Shown: piece after piece, positions 34,060 to 44,104 of the stretch
How the letters are laid out: each line of letters begins with the position of its first letter
Numbering within the stretch: the stretch's first letter is position 1
Assembly (NCBI RefSeq): GCF_014648815.1
Contig: NZ_BMRV01000012.1
Span: forward strand, 1 to 64,000
Source of the DNA: Streptomyces flaveolus
GTDB lineage: Bacteria > Actinomycetota > Actinomycetes > Streptomycetales > Streptomycetaceae
Direction: 5' to 3'
Length of the DNA: 64,000 nucleotides
Made by a program: the position numbers and the translations under genes
Notes under the pieces: generated by a model
Told to the model about the DNA's origin: nothing
Databases searched by the model: none
What the model saw: the letters and a program-made list of their open reading frames with translations, nothing else

Positions 34060-34509
34060 TCAGTTCCCGCCGGCCGGCTCCAGCACGAAGACCGGGATCT
34101 CCCGGTCCGTCTTCTTCTGGTAGTCGGCGTACGTCGGGAACGCCGCGACGGCACGCTCCCACCACTCGGCCTTCTCGGCGCCGGTGACCTCACGGGCCGT
34201 CATGTCCTGCTTCACCGGGCCGTCCTGGAGCTCCACATGGGGATCGGCCTTGACGTTGTGGTACCAGACGGGGTGCTCGGGCGCCCCGCCCAGGGAGGCG
34301 ACCACCGCGTAGCGGCCCTCGTGCTCGACGCGCATCAGCGGCGTCTTGCGGATCTTCCCGCTGCGGGCGCCCCGCGTGGTCAGCACGATCACGGGCAGGC
34401 CCGTGTCCAGGAGGGTCGTCCCCTGCGTGCCGCCGGAACTCTCGTACAGCTCCACCTGCTCGCGCACCCACTGCGTCGGGCTGGGTTCGTACTCGCCCTC
34501 AAGAGGCAT
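34060..34509 (-). CDS. Deazaflavin (F420)-dependent nitroreductase-family protein
   Basis: A 149-residue protein with the DDN/DUF385 pattern: LPVIVLTTRGARSGKIRKTPLMRVEHEGRYAVVASLGGAP, then HPVWYHNVKADPHVELQDG. This split-barrel family binds cofactor F420 and reduces nitro compounds, quinones or other substrates. ATG 34509 gives MPLEGEYEPSP, the usual family N-terminus. Single gene. Confidence 0.88.
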   Translation of the reverse strand: MPLEGEYEPSPTQWVREQVELYESSGGTQGTTLLDTGLPVIVLTTRGARSGKIRKTPLMRVEHEGRYAVVASLGGAPEHPVWYHNVKADPHVELQDGPVKQDMTAREVTGAEKAEWWERAVAAFPTYADYQKKTDREIPVFVLEPAGGN

Positions 34510-34689
34510 GGTTTCCGTCCCATCGTCACGTCGTACGGTTGCTCGGCACCGCGGTCCGACACCGGCCGGTGCACGATCCATCCATACCCCATCCCGGCGG
34601 TGGACCGCCGCCGACCGCGCGAGGCGAGGTGCGCGACGGCGGGTTCGGCACCGTCCGGACCGCCCGGCCGGGAGCCGGACGCCGTGCCG

Positions 34690-35262
34690 TCACGGCGCCG
34701 GTGCGTCCGCCCCGGCGGCCGTTAGCAGCACCCGGGCGGCTTCCCGCGCCTCCCGTGCGGGCTCCGGGCCGCCCGTCAGGCCCGCCGTCGTCATGGCGCC
34801 CTCGGCCAGCAGGAACAACTGCCCGCCCACCGCGGCGGGCAGCCCCGCCTCGGCCGCCAGAGCGTCGAGGAACTCCCGGAACGCCTGCTTGTGCGCACGC
34901 ACGTGCTCCGCGATCCGGGGCGAACCGGCACCCAGCTCGCCGTACGCGTTGAGCCACGCGCAGCCGCGGAAGTCCGGCTCGGCGAACCACTGCCCGAGCC
35001 AGTCGAAGACGGCCAGGATCCGGGGGCCGGCCCCCTCGTGCCCGTCGACGTACCGCGCCAGCCGGCCCCGCCAGCGCACGTCGCGCCGCTCCAGGTACGC
35101 CAGCACCAGCTGCTCCTTCGCCGGGAACAGCTGGTAGAGGCGCTTGAGCGAGACGCCCGAGGTGGCGCGGACGTCGTCCATGCCGACGGCCCGGACGCCC
35201 CGCCCGTAGAAGAGCGCCTCCGCGGCGTCCAGCGCCCGTTCCCGGGCGGCCTCGCTGTCCAT
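34690..35262 (-). CDS. TetR-family repressor
   Basis: A 190-residue TetR protein. The helix-turn-helix is MDDVRATSGVSLKRLYQLFPAKEQLV (about residues 28-53). The ligand domain includes CAWLNAYGELGAGSPRIAEHV, typical of the AcrR-like YxaF/LmrA branch. It diverges from a DUF1348 gene, and the 97-bp gap contains two perfect copies of a 16-bp palindrome that is almost certainly its operator. It therefore probably represses itself and the DUF1348 gene. Confidence 0.9.
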   Translation of the reverse strand: MDSEAARERALDAAEALFYGRGVRAVGMDDVRATSGVSLKRLYQLFPAKEQLVLAYLERRDVRWRGRLARYVDGHEGAGPRILAVFDWLGQWFAEPDFRGCAWLNAYGELGAGSPRIAEHVRAHKQAFREFLDALAAEAGLPAAVGGQLFLLAEGAMTTAGLTGGPEPAREAREAARVLLTAAGADAPAP

Positions 35263-35283
35263 GAAGGGCCTCTTCCTTGACGT

Positions 35284-35299
35284 GAGAACGATCGTTCTC
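35284..35299. promoter_or_regulatory. TetR operator, copy 1
   Basis: GAGAACGATCGTTCTC is a perfect 16-bp palindrome. It fills most of the spacer between TTGACG (35277-35282) and TACCGT (35301-35306), a likely rightward promoter, so binding should block transcription. Confidence 0.88.
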
Positions 35300-35318
35300 C
35301 TACCGTAACAGCCACGGT

Positions 35319-35336
35319 GGAGAACGATCGTTCTCC
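35319..35336. promoter_or_regulatory. TetR operator, copy 2
   Basis: GGAGAACGATCGTTCTCC repeats the same palindrome with one further base pair on each side. Its centre is 36 bp from copy 1, and it ends 23 bp before the DUF1348 start codon. Confidence 0.88.
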
Positions 35337-35359
35337 AGCCTGTCGACGGAGGGTTCGCC

Positions 35360-35821
35360 ATGACCACCGACCGCCCGCCCCTGCCACCGTTCAGCCGTGA
35401 GACCGCCGCCCGGAAGGTGCAGGCGGCCGAGGACGCCTGGAACACCCGCGACCCGCACAAGGTCGCGCTCGCCTACTCCGAGGACTCGGTCTGGCGCAAC
35501 CGCGACACCTTCCTCACGGGCCGCGCCGCCATCGTCGAGTTCCTGACCGCCAAGTGGGCGCGCGAGCGCGAGTACGCGCTGCGCAAGGACCTGTGGGCCT
35601 TCGACGGCAACCGCATCGCCGTCCGCTTCCAGTACGAGTCCCGCGACACCGACGGGCAGTGGTGGCGCTCCTACGGCAACGAGCTGTGGGAGTTCGACGA
35701 GCACGGCCTGATGACCCGGCGGGAGGCGAGCATCGACGACGTCCCCATCGCCGAGGCGGACCGCCGCATCCACGGCCCGCGGCCCGAGGCGGAGCGAGGG
35801 CTGTCCTTCCCCCTGCGGTAG
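35360..35821 (+). CDS. DUF1348 / SnoaL-like (NTF2 fold) protein
   Basis: A 153-residue single-domain protein of the NTF2/SnoaL fold. The conserved run AWNTRDPHKVALAYSEDSVWRNRD and the aromatic WRSYGNELWEFDEHGLMTRREASIDD are characteristic of DUF1348. The substrate pocket suggests a small-molecule isomerase or hydrolase, but no reaction is known. It is under two TetR operators, so is probably induced by a compound it handles. The nearby flavoprotein and aldo-keto reductase genes have their own promoters. Confidence 0.86.
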   Translation: MTTDRPPLPPFSRETAARKVQAAEDAWNTRDPHKVALAYSEDSVWRNRDTFLTGRAAIVEFLTAKWAREREYALRKDLWAFDGNRIAVRFQYESRDTDGQWWRSYGNELWEFDEHGLMTRREASIDDVPIAEADRRIHGPRPEAERGLSFPLR

Positions 35822-35852
35822 GCCCTGCCGGCCGGTTGAGTAGGGTTCCGGC

Positions 35853-36395
35853 GTGACCCGACCGGCCCGAAGCACCGAGAAGCCCTTCCTCTACGTCGTC
35901 GTCTGCGCCGCCGGGGTGGCCTCCGGCGTCGGCAGGCTGATCACCGCCGCACAGGAACGCGGCTGGGAGGTCGGCGTCTTCGCGACCCCTCTCGCCATGG
36001 ACGGCTTCTTCGACGCCGCCGCCGTCGAGGCGCAGACCGGCCGCCCGATCCGCTCGGCCTGGCGCCGGCCGGGCGACGCACGGCCCTTCCCGGCGCCCGA
36101 CGCCGTCGTGGTCGCGCCCGCCACCTTCAACACGGTCAACAAGTGGGCCGCGGGACTGGCCGACACCCTCGCCGTGGCCACCCTGTGCGAGGCGTGCGGC
36201 CTCGGCGTCCCCGTCGCCGTCCTGCCCTGCGTGGCCGACGCGCTGGCCACCCATCCCGCCTACCGGGAGAGCCTGGAACGGCTGCGCGGGATGGGGGTGC
36301 GCTTCGGCGACCCGTACCAGGGACAGGACGAAACGGACGGCGGCCGCCCGGAGTTCGGCTGGGAACGGGCCCTCGACCTGCTCCGGGAGCACTGA
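35853..36395 (+). CDS. Flavoprotein (PPC decarboxylase/HFCD-type fold)
   Basis: A 180-residue protein. The sequence YVVVCAAGVASGVGRLITAAQERGWEVGVFAT, APDAVVVAPATFNTVNKWAAGLADTL and PVAVLPCVADALATHPAY shows the homo-oligomeric flavin-containing Cys decarboxylase fold (FMN-binding P-A-T-F-N and N-K motifs). These enzymes decarboxylate Cys-containing intermediates or act as oxidoreductases; this short stand-alone version is common in actinobacteria with unknown substrate. A TAGGGT -10 suggests a leaderless GTG start at 35853. Confidence 0.84.
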   Translation: MTRPARSTEKPFLYVVVCAAGVASGVGRLITAAQERGWEVGVFATPLAMDGFFDAAAVEAQTGRPIRSAWRRPGDARPFPAPDAVVVAPATFNTVNKWAAGLADTLAVATLCEACGLGVPVAVLPCVADALATHPAYRESLERLRGMGVRFGDPYQGQDETDGGRPEFGWERALDLLREH

Positions 36396-36468
36396 CCCGC
36401 GCCGGACCCGGGCCCGCACGAGGACGTACGCTCGCCTGGTACCGATCCGGAAGGCAGGAGCAGCAACG

Positions 36469-37437
<969 letters not shown>

Positions 37438-37456
37438 CCGCGGGGCGACCGGGCGT

Positions 37457-38119
37457 TCAGGGGCCCGTTCCGGGGGCCAGGGCGGTGACGGACACCGACG
37501 ACTCGTTGCCGCCCACCGGGACCTCACCGGCCGTCCACGTCACCTCGAGCGGATCCCGCTCGTCCGGCGGGGTGACGAGCAGCTCCGCCGGGGCCGCGGT
37601 GCGGGCGCCGCTGATCTGCGGGCTGGAGAACGACAGGCCGGCCCACGCGCTGCCGCCCGGCACCAGCGTGACCGTCCGCGGCGATTCCGGTGCGCGCTCC
37701 GGGTCCGGGCCCAGCTGCTTGCCGGACGCGTCCACGAAGGCGGCGCCCGGATAGCCGTACAGGGTGCAGGTGCGCTCCGAGGTGTTGGTCAGCACGACCG
37801 GGAAGTTGCGCTGCCCGGCGCCGGGGTCGACGCGGCCGACCGAGGCGCGCAGCTCGGAGGTGTGGCAGCGGCCGTCGGTGCGGGCGGAGGCGGACGCGGA
37901 ACCGGCGGTGTCGGTGGGCGCGGTGCCCGCCGTCGGTGCGCCGCCGGGGCTCCGGTCCGGAAGCGGGCTGGTGCTCGCACCGGCCGAGTGCTCGGCGCGG
38001 CCGGACTGCGTCGTGCTCGCCGTGCCGCTGTCGGTGCCGCAGGCGGTCAGCATGCCGAGCACCGCGACCGCGCTCGCCAGCAGGGCCGTCCGGCCCCCGG
38101 GCTGGGACGTCTTCGCCAT
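37457..38119 (-). CDS. DUF4232 lipoprotein
   Basis: A 220-residue exported protein. The signal peptide with lipobox MLTAC (Cys about residue 27) is followed by a Ser/Thr/Gly/Pro-rich linker (residues 28-80), then DUF4232 (about 85-218): CHTSELRASVGRVDPGAGQRNFPVVLTNTSERTCTLYGYPG. This is a common surface domain in actinobacteria of unknown function. ATG 38119 is chosen for its GGAG-like site; an upstream ATG at 38179 is less plausible because it would precede the signal. Confidence 0.85.
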   Translation of the reverse strand: MAKTSQPGGRTALLASAVAVLGMLTACGTDSGTASTTQSGRAEHSAGASTSPLPDRSPGGAPTAGTAPTDTAGSASASARTDGRCHTSELRASVGRVDPGAGQRNFPVVLTNTSERTCTLYGYPGAAFVDASGKQLGPDPERAPESPRTVTLVPGGSAWAGLSFSSPQISGARTAAPAELLVTPPDERDPLEVTWTAGEVPVGGNESSVSVTALAPGTGP

Positions 38120-38225
38120 CGCTTCTCCACACTCCCGTGAGGTCGTCGCGCACGGTCCGGCACGGGTGCCGGACGGCACGCCCTGCCTTCGAGTGTCCCC
38201 CGGCAGGGGCGCGGAAACCGCGGGG

Positions 38226-40604
38226 TCACTCCTCCTCGAGCAGGGCCAGCTCCGCCCAGATGGTCTTGCCCTCGGCGGTGTGCCGGCTGCCCCAGCGCTG
38301 GGTGAGCTGGGCCACCAGCAGCAGACCGCGCCCGCCCTCGTCCCACGTCTTGGCCCGGCGCAGGTGCGGCGCGGTGTGGCTGGTGTCGGAGACCTCGCAG
38401 ATCAGCGTGGTCGCGTCGTGGATCAGCCGCAGCCGGATGGGCGGCGAGCCGTACCGGATGGCGTTGGTGACCAGCTCGCTCACCACCAGTTCGGCGGTGA
38501 AGGAGGCCTCCAGCAGTTCCCAGGCGGACAACTGCTCGACGACCTGCTTGCGGATGGGGGCGACCAGCGACGGGTCGGCAGGAATGTCCCAGGTGGCGAC
38601 CTGGCCGGCGGGCAGCCCCCGGGTGCGGGCCAGCAGCAGCGCCACGTCGTCGGCGGCGCCGCCGGTCGGCAGCAGCGCGTGCAGCACGCGGTCGCAGGCG
38701 GCGTCCAGCGAGCCGGCGGGGACGGCCAGGGCGTCCCGCAGCAGCACCTGGCCGTCGTCGGCGCTGCGGTCACGGCTCGTGACCAGGCCGTCGGTGTAGA
38801 ACGCGAGCACGCTGCCCTCGCGCAGTTCCAGCTCGGCCGACTCGAAGGGCAGGCCGCCCACCCCGAGCGGCGGACCGGAGGGCAGTTCGAGCTGCCGGGG
38901 CGGGCCGTCCGGCGGGACGAGCACGGGCTGCGGATGCCCGGCCCGGGCCAGGGAGCACTGCCGGGACACCGGGTCGTAGACCGCGTACAGGCAGGTGGCG
39001 CCGACCTCGCCCGTGCCGTCGCCGCCGGACTCCTCCGACAGCCGGACGACCAGGTCGTCGAGGTGGGTGAGCAGCTCCTCGGGGGTCAGGTCGATGTCGG
39101 CGAGGGTGCGCACGGCGGTACGCAGCCGGCCCATGGTGGCCGAGGCCTGGATGCCGTGGCCGACGACGTCCCCGACGACCAGCGCGACCCGCATCCCGGA
39201 CAGGGGGATGATGTCGAACCAGTCGCCGCCCACCCCGGAGCGGGCCGCCGGGAGATAGCGGGAGGCCGCCTCCAGCGCGGCGGTGGGCGGCAGCCACCGG
39301 GGGAGCAGGCTGCGCTGCAGCATCAGGGTCGTCTCGCGCTCGCGGGAGTAGCGGCGGGCGTTGTCGATGCAGACGGCGGCGCGGGCGCTGACCTCCTCGG
39401 CCAGCAGCACGTCGTCGTGCGTGAACGCGTACGGGTGGCGGAACCGGGTGAAGACCGCGATCCCCAGGGTGGTGCCGCGGGCCTGCAGCGGGACGGACAT
39501 CGTGGAGTGGATGCCGTACTCCTCGATCCGCCCGACCCGGACGGGGTCCCACTCCCGCCACCGTTCGAGGTCGCCTGAGGGCACCGCGGCGACGACCGCG
39601 TGCCCCGCGACCAGGCACTGGGCCTGCGGTGACGCCGCCGGATAGACGTCGAGGCGGCCCGGCTCGGCCACCGCCTCCGGGCATCCCGGGTTGACCGACT
39701 GGTGGGCCGTCCGGCGCAGGGCGACGGGCGGCGTCGGCGTGGCGACGGGATCGCCACCGTGCTCCGGCGGGTCCAGCAGGTCGACGCTGACGAAGTCGGC
39801 GAGCGTGGGGACGCACACGTCGGCCAGCTCCTGGGCGGTGCGGGTGACGTCGAGAGTGGTGCCGATGCGCACGCTGGCCTCGTTGACCAGCTGGAGTCGT
39901 TCCCGGGCGAGGTGCTGCTCGGTGAAGTCGTGGGCGCTCACGCAGACACCGCGCACCTCGCCGTCGGAGCCGGTGAGCGGGGCTACACGGGCGAGCCAGG
40001 CGTGGGCGCGGCTCTCCCCGGGAGCCTTGAGATACGTGTGCATGTCGTGGCCCTGGCCGGTGGCGAGCACGCGCCGCATGTGCTCCTCCAGCTCCGCGGC
40101 CTGGGTCCGGCCGCCGAGGTCGGTGGCCCGCAGGCCGCGGATGCGGTCCGGAGGGAGCTCGAAGAGCCGTGCCATGGCGTCGTTGACGCCGCGGATGCGG
40201 AGCTGGTCGTCGAAGATCATCGTGGCGCAGGGCGACTGGGTCAGGGCGGCTCTCACCAGCGGGTCGTCCGGCTGTTCGGGGCCACGGTCCAGCGGAGTGA
40301 CGGCCAGCCAGGTGCCGGGCCCGTCCTCCTCGGCGGGCCGGTGGCGGGCGAGCACCCACACGGACACCGTGTGGCCGTCGCGGTGCCGCAGCGCCAGCGT
40401 CCCGTTCCAGCGCTCGGCACCGGGCTCGAGGGCCGGGCCGTCGGCCTCGTCGGCCAGCAGCTCGGCGGCGGGGCGCCCCACGACGTCCGCGGCCGGGTGG
40501 CCCAGCAGCAGACGCGCGCCCTCGCTCCACTCCCGTAGTGTGCCGGATTCGTCGACGACGACGCGGGCCGCGGCGGCATCGTCGTGCGGGTTGACCGGAC
40601 TCAT
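38226..40604 (-). CDS. PAS-PAS-GAF-SpoIIE phosphatase-ATPase sensor protein
   Basis: A 792-residue cytoplasmic sensor. Two PAS domains (about 15-115 and 120-245, the second containing IFDDQLRIRGVNDAMARLF), a GAF domain (about 255-410, ending ARAAVCIDNARRYSRERETTLMLQRSLLP) and a PP2C SpoIIE domain (about 440-655, with GGDWFDIIPL, VGDVVGHG and ADDVALLL) precede an RsbW-like HATPase (about 665-790, with ELVTNAIRYG and DEGGRGLLLV). It would sense a signal and both dephosphorylate a STAS antagonist and act as an anti-sigma kinase. ATG 40604 has GGAG nearby. Confidence 0.9.
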   Translation of the reverse strand: MSPVNPHDDAAAARVVVDESGTLREWSEGARLLLGHPAADVVGRPAAELLADEADGPALEPGAERWNGTLALRHRDGHTVSVWVLARHRPAEEDGPGTWLAVTPLDRGPEQPDDPLVRAALTQSPCATMIFDDQLRIRGVNDAMARLFELPPDRIRGLRATDLGGRTQAAELEEHMRRVLATGQGHDMHTYLKAPGESRAHAWLARVAPLTGSDGEVRGVCVSAHDFTEQHLARERLQLVNEASVRIGTTLDVTRTAQELADVCVPTLADFVSVDLLDPPEHGGDPVATPTPPVALRRTAHQSVNPGCPEAVAEPGRLDVYPAASPQAQCLVAGHAVVAAVPSGDLERWREWDPVRVGRIEEYGIHSTMSVPLQARGTTLGIAVFTRFRHPYAFTHDDVLLAEEVSARAAVCIDNARRYSRERETTLMLQRSLLPRWLPPTAALEAASRYLPAARSGVGGDWFDIIPLSGMRVALVVGDVVGHGIQASATMGRLRTAVRTLADIDLTPEELLTHLDDLVVRLSEESGGDGTGEVGATCLYAVYDPVSRQCSLARAGHPQPVLVPPDGPPRQLELPSGPPLGVGGLPFESAELELREGSVLAFYTDGLVTSRDRSADDGQVLLRDALAVPAGSLDAACDRVLHALLPTGGAADDVALLLARTRGLPAGQVATWDIPADPSLVAPIRKQVVEQLSAWELLEASFTAELVVSELVTNAIRYGSPPIRLRLIHDATTLICEVSDTSHTAPHLRRAKTWDEGGRGLLLVAQLTQRWGSRHTAEGKTIWAELALLEEE

Positions 40605-40858
40605 CGTCGCCACTCCATTGCGCACACCCACAGTGAACAGCGCGTCACCTGGCCCCAGCCTAGTGCGTCCGGGCCTCGCGCGGACCCGAACCAGCGGGCT
40701 CGCGAGACCCCCTCGGCGCAGGGGTCACACAACGGCTGGGGCGCCCGGGACAGAAAGAGCTTTCCGTGCCCTTGACGGCCGCAGGGAGACCGACGTCAGA
40801 ATCTGTTTGTTCACGATCAGTTGTGAGTACTTCTGATTCCTGGTGAGGGAGATCCGGC

Positions 40859-43800
40859 ATGACGGTCACGCGCAGATCGGTCCTGATCGCCTCCGCGGCG
40901 GCGCCCACGGCGGGCGCGCTGCTGGGCGCCCCGTCGGCGTGGGCCGCGGACGCGGCGGGAGAGGACACGGGCCGCCGCACGGTCGCCCTGCGGGACGGCT
41001 GGCGCTTCGCCCTGGTCGATCCGGGCGGGACCACCGACCCGACCGGGGCGTACGCACGGGCCGCCGAACCGGACTACGACGACTCGGCGTGGCGCGAGGT
41101 GGCCGTCCCGCACGACTGGAGCATCGAGCAGACGCCCACCACCGACCACGGCACGACCAGCGGCACCGGCTTCCTGCCGGGCGGTCTCGGCTGGTACCGC
41201 CTCGCCTTCACCCTGCCGCCCGCGACGGCCGGGAAGCGGATCTCGGTCGAGTTCGACGGCGTCTACATGGACTCCCACGTCTACTGCAACGGTCAGGAGG
41301 CCGGCCGCCACCCCTACGGGTACACCGGTTTCGCCCTCGACCTCACCGGCCTGGTGCACACCGACGGCCGCACCGCGAACGTCCTCGCGGTTCAGGTGCG
41401 GAACCAGCTGCCCAGCAGCCGTTGGTACTCGGGCAGCGGCATCTACCGGGAGGCCCGGCTCGTCGTCACCGAACCGGTGCACGTGCGCCGCTGGGGCACG
41501 TACGTCACCACACCCGAGGTGAGCGGTGAGCGCGCCCTCGTCCGGGTGGAGACGTCCGTCGTCAACGCCTCGGGCGCCGCGCGCGAGGTCGAGATCAGGT
41601 CGGCGGTCGAGGACGCCGAGGGGCGTACGGTGGCCCGTGCCGCCTCCACGGTCACCGTGGCGGACGACCGCAGCGAGATCCACGAACTCACCGTCCGGCG
41701 CCCCCGGTTGTGGGACTTCGCCGACCCGCACCGCTATACCCTGCGCACCGAACTGCGCGTCGGCGGACGCACCGTCGACACCTACCGCACCCCCTTCGGC
41801 GTCCGCACGTTCCGCATCGACCCCGACGAGGGCTTCCACCTCAACGGAGCCCACGCCAAGATCAGGGGCGTCGACCTGCACCACGACCTCGGCGCGCTCG
41901 GGGCGGCCGTCAGCATGGACGCGGTCCGCCGCCAGATGACCCTGATGAAGTCGATGGGCGCCAACGCCTTCCGCACCTCCCACAACCCGCCCTCGCCCGA
42001 GATGATCGAGGTCTGCGAGGAACTGGGCATCGTGATGCTGGTCGAGGCCTTCGACTGCTGGCGCACCGGCAAGAACCGGTACGACTACGGCCGGTTCTTC
42101 GACGAGTGGTGCGAGCGGGACGCCACCGAGATGGTGCTCGCGGCCCGCAACTCGCCCGCCGTCGTCATGTGGTCCATCGGCAACGAGATCCCCGACTCCA
42201 CCTCCACCGCCGGCCTCGCGATGGCCGACCGGATCATCGCCGCGATCCGGGCCGCCGACGCCACCCGGCCGCTCGTCATCGGCTCCGACAAGTACCGCCG
42301 GCTGCCCGCCAAGGGCTCGGCGGCCGACCTGATGCTGGCCAAGCTCGACGGACTCGGCCTCAACTACAACACCGCCAAGTCGGTGGACGCCCTGCACGCC
42401 GCCTATCCGCACCTGTTCCTGTTCGAGTCCGAGTCGTCCTCCGAGACCTCCACGCGCGGCACCTACCAGGAGCCCGAGCACCTCAACACCGGTGAGAACC
42501 ACACTCCCGGCGGGCGGGCGACCTCGTCGTACGACAACAACCTCGCCTCCTGGACCATGAGCGGTGAGTACGGGCACAAGAAGGACCGGGACCGCAAGTG
42601 GTTCGCCGGGCAGTTCCTGTGGTCGGGCATCGACTACATCGGGGAGCCCACGCCCTACGACGTCTTCCCGGTGAAGGCGTCCTTCTTCGGCGCCGTCGAC
42701 ACCGCCGGCTTCCCGAAGGACATGTACCACCTGTTCCGCAGCCAGTGGACCGACGCACCGATGGTCCACCTGCTGCCGGCGAACTGGAACCACCGCGAGG
42801 GCGACACCGTCGAGGTCTGGGCGTACGCGAACGTCGACACCGTCGAGCTGTTCCTGAACGGGAAGTCCCTCGGCGTCCGTTCGTTCGACACCAAGAAGAC
42901 GGTGGACGGCCGGACCTACCTGGAGACCACCGAGGCCACCGGAGACGACAAGACCTTCACCGACGGCCCCTACCCGGGCAGTTACACCAGTCCGAACGGC
43001 AGCGCGGGCAAACTCCACCTGACCTGGAAGGTGCCCTTCGCGCCGGGCGAGCTGAAGGCCGTCGCCCGGCGGGGCGGCAGGACCGTCGCCACCGACGTCC
43101 TGCGCACCGCCGGAGCGCCCCACGCCGTACGCCTCACCCCGGACCGGGAGACCGTCGACGCCGACGGCCGCTCCCTGGTCTTCGTGACCGCCGACGTGGT
43201 CGACCGGCGCGGAGTGGTGGTGCCCGGCGCCGAGCACCTGCTCACCTTCGAGGTCGCGGGCGGCTCCCTCGCCGGGGTGGACAACGGCCGCCAGGAGAGC
43301 GCCGAGCGGTACCAGGCGAGCACCCGCACCGCCTTCCACGGCAAGGCCCTCGCCATCGTGCGCTCCGGCACCCGGCCGGGGACGGTGCGGGTGACCGCCC
43401 GCGCGGACGGGCTGCGCGCGGGCACGGCGACCGTGCAGGCCCGGCGGGCCGCGTCACCGGCGACCACACCGGCTCCCCGGTTCGCGCCCGAGCACCCGGC
43501 GCCCGTGGCCCACCCGCACGCGGACGCGAGCTACTCCGGACGCCCCGACACCCTGCCCGCCGCGGTGCTCGACGGTGATCCGGCCACCGGCTGGTCCAAC
43601 GGGTTCCTCAAGGCGGCCACCGCACTGCTGCCCGCCTTCGACGGGGCCCGTGCCGAGGACTGGATCTCGGTCGACCACGGACGGACCCGCCGCTTCGGCC
43701 GGGTCGAGGTCTCCTTCACCGTGGACGCCGCGCACAGCCTGCCCGCCGCGGTGAAGGTCGCCGTCTGGGACGGCCGCGCGTGGCGGACGGCCGAGGGTGC

Positions 43801-43954
43801 CCGTGTCGAGTGGGCCACCGTGTCCGACACCCCCACGGTGATCACCTTCGAACCGGTACGCGGCTCCCGCGTCCGGCTCACACTGACGAGCCGTCACCCC
43901 GGTCAGGCGCGGGGAGCGGTCCGGGTCAGCCGGCTGGAGACGCCCGCCGTCTGA
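40859..43954 (+). CDS. Secreted GH2 beta-galactosidase-type enzyme with C-terminal discoidin-like domain
   Basis: A 1031-residue exported hydrolase. A Tat signal (TRRSVLIASAAAPTAGALLG) is followed by the GH2 sugar-binding, Ig-like and TIM-barrel domains. The acid/base is E443 in WSIGNEIP, and the nucleophile is likely E523 or E525 in LFESESSSE. Further Ig-like/DUF4982 domains lead to an F5/8 type C-like domain (about 890-1031) that may bind sugars. GH2 members include beta-galactosidases, glucuronidases and exo-glucosaminidases; beta-galactosidase is the best guess. GGGAGA precedes ATG 40859. Upstream, TTGACG (40772-40777) is a weak promoter candidate. Confidence 0.9.
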   Translation: MTVTRRSVLIASAAAPTAGALLGAPSAWAADAAGEDTGRRTVALRDGWRFALVDPGGTTDPTGAYARAAEPDYDDSAWREVAVPHDWSIEQTPTTDHGTTSGTGFLPGGLGWYRLAFTLPPATAGKRISVEFDGVYMDSHVYCNGQEAGRHPYGYTGFALDLTGLVHTDGRTANVLAVQVRNQLPSSRWYSGSGIYREARLVVTEPVHVRRWGTYVTTPEVSGERALVRVETSVVNASGAAREVEIRSAVEDAEGRTVARAASTVTVADDRSEIHELTVRRPRLWDFADPHRYTLRTELRVGGRTVDTYRTPFGVRTFRIDPDEGFHLNGAHAKIRGVDLHHDLGALGAAVSMDAVRRQMTLMKSMGANAFRTSHNPPSPEMIEVCEELGIVMLVEAFDCWRTGKNRYDYGRFFDEWCERDATEMVLAARNSPAVVMWSIGNEIPDSTSTAGLAMADRIIAAIRAADATRPLVIGSDKYRRLPAKGSAADLMLAKLDGLGLNYNTAKSVDALHAAYPHLFLFESESSSETSTRGTYQEPEHLNTGENHTPGGRATSSYDNNLASWTMSGEYGHKKDRDRKWFAGQFLWSGIDYIGEPTPYDVFPVKASFFGAVDTAGFPKDMYHLFRSQWTDAPMVHLLPANWNHREGDTVEVWAYANVDTVELFLNGKSLGVRSFDTKKTVDGRTYLETTEATGDDKTFTDGPYPGSYTSPNGSAGKLHLTWKVPFAPGELKAVARRGGRTVATDVLRTAGAPHAVRLTPDRETVDADGRSLVFVTADVVDRRGVVVPGAEHLLTFEVAGGSLAGVDNGRQESAERYQASTRTAFHGKALAIVRSGTRPGTVRVTARADGLRAGTATVQARRAASPATTPAPRFAPEHPAPVAHPHADASYSGRPDTLPAAVLDGDPATGWSNGFLKAATALLPAFDGARAEDWISVDHGRTRRFGRVEVSFTVDAAHSLPAAVKVAVWDGRAWRTAEGARVEWATVSDTPTVITFEPVRGSRVRLTLTSRHPGQARGAVRVSRLETPAV

Positions 43955-43966
43955 CCGGCCGGGCAT

Positions 43967-43999
43967 CGGTCCGGACGGGAACCAGTCCCGTCCGGACCG
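43967..43999 (+). terminator. Perfect 14-bp hairpin after the GH2 gene
   Basis: CGGTCCGGACGGGA (43967-43980) pairs with TCCCGTCCGGACCG (43986-43999) around a 5-nt loop. It separates the GH2 transcript from the GH9 promoter. Confidence 0.85.
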
Positions 44000-44044
44000 T
44001 TGACGGGCTGTCATGTCTGCCACAAGCATGGCTCCCGACCGCTT

Positions 44045-44058
44045 TGGGAGCGCTCCCA
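44045..44058. promoter_or_regulatory. CebR box
   Basis: TGGGAGCGCTCCCA is the perfect 14-bp palindrome bound by CebR, the LacI-type cellobiose-responsive repressor of Streptomyces. It lies 46 bp upstream of the GH9 start codon and downstream of TTGACG (44000-44005), so repression by roadblock or promoter occlusion is expected. Confidence 0.92.
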
Positions 44059-44104
44059 CACCTTTGGTGGCGCTGCCCGTCCCTCACCCCCGAGGAGCCC
44101 GGAC

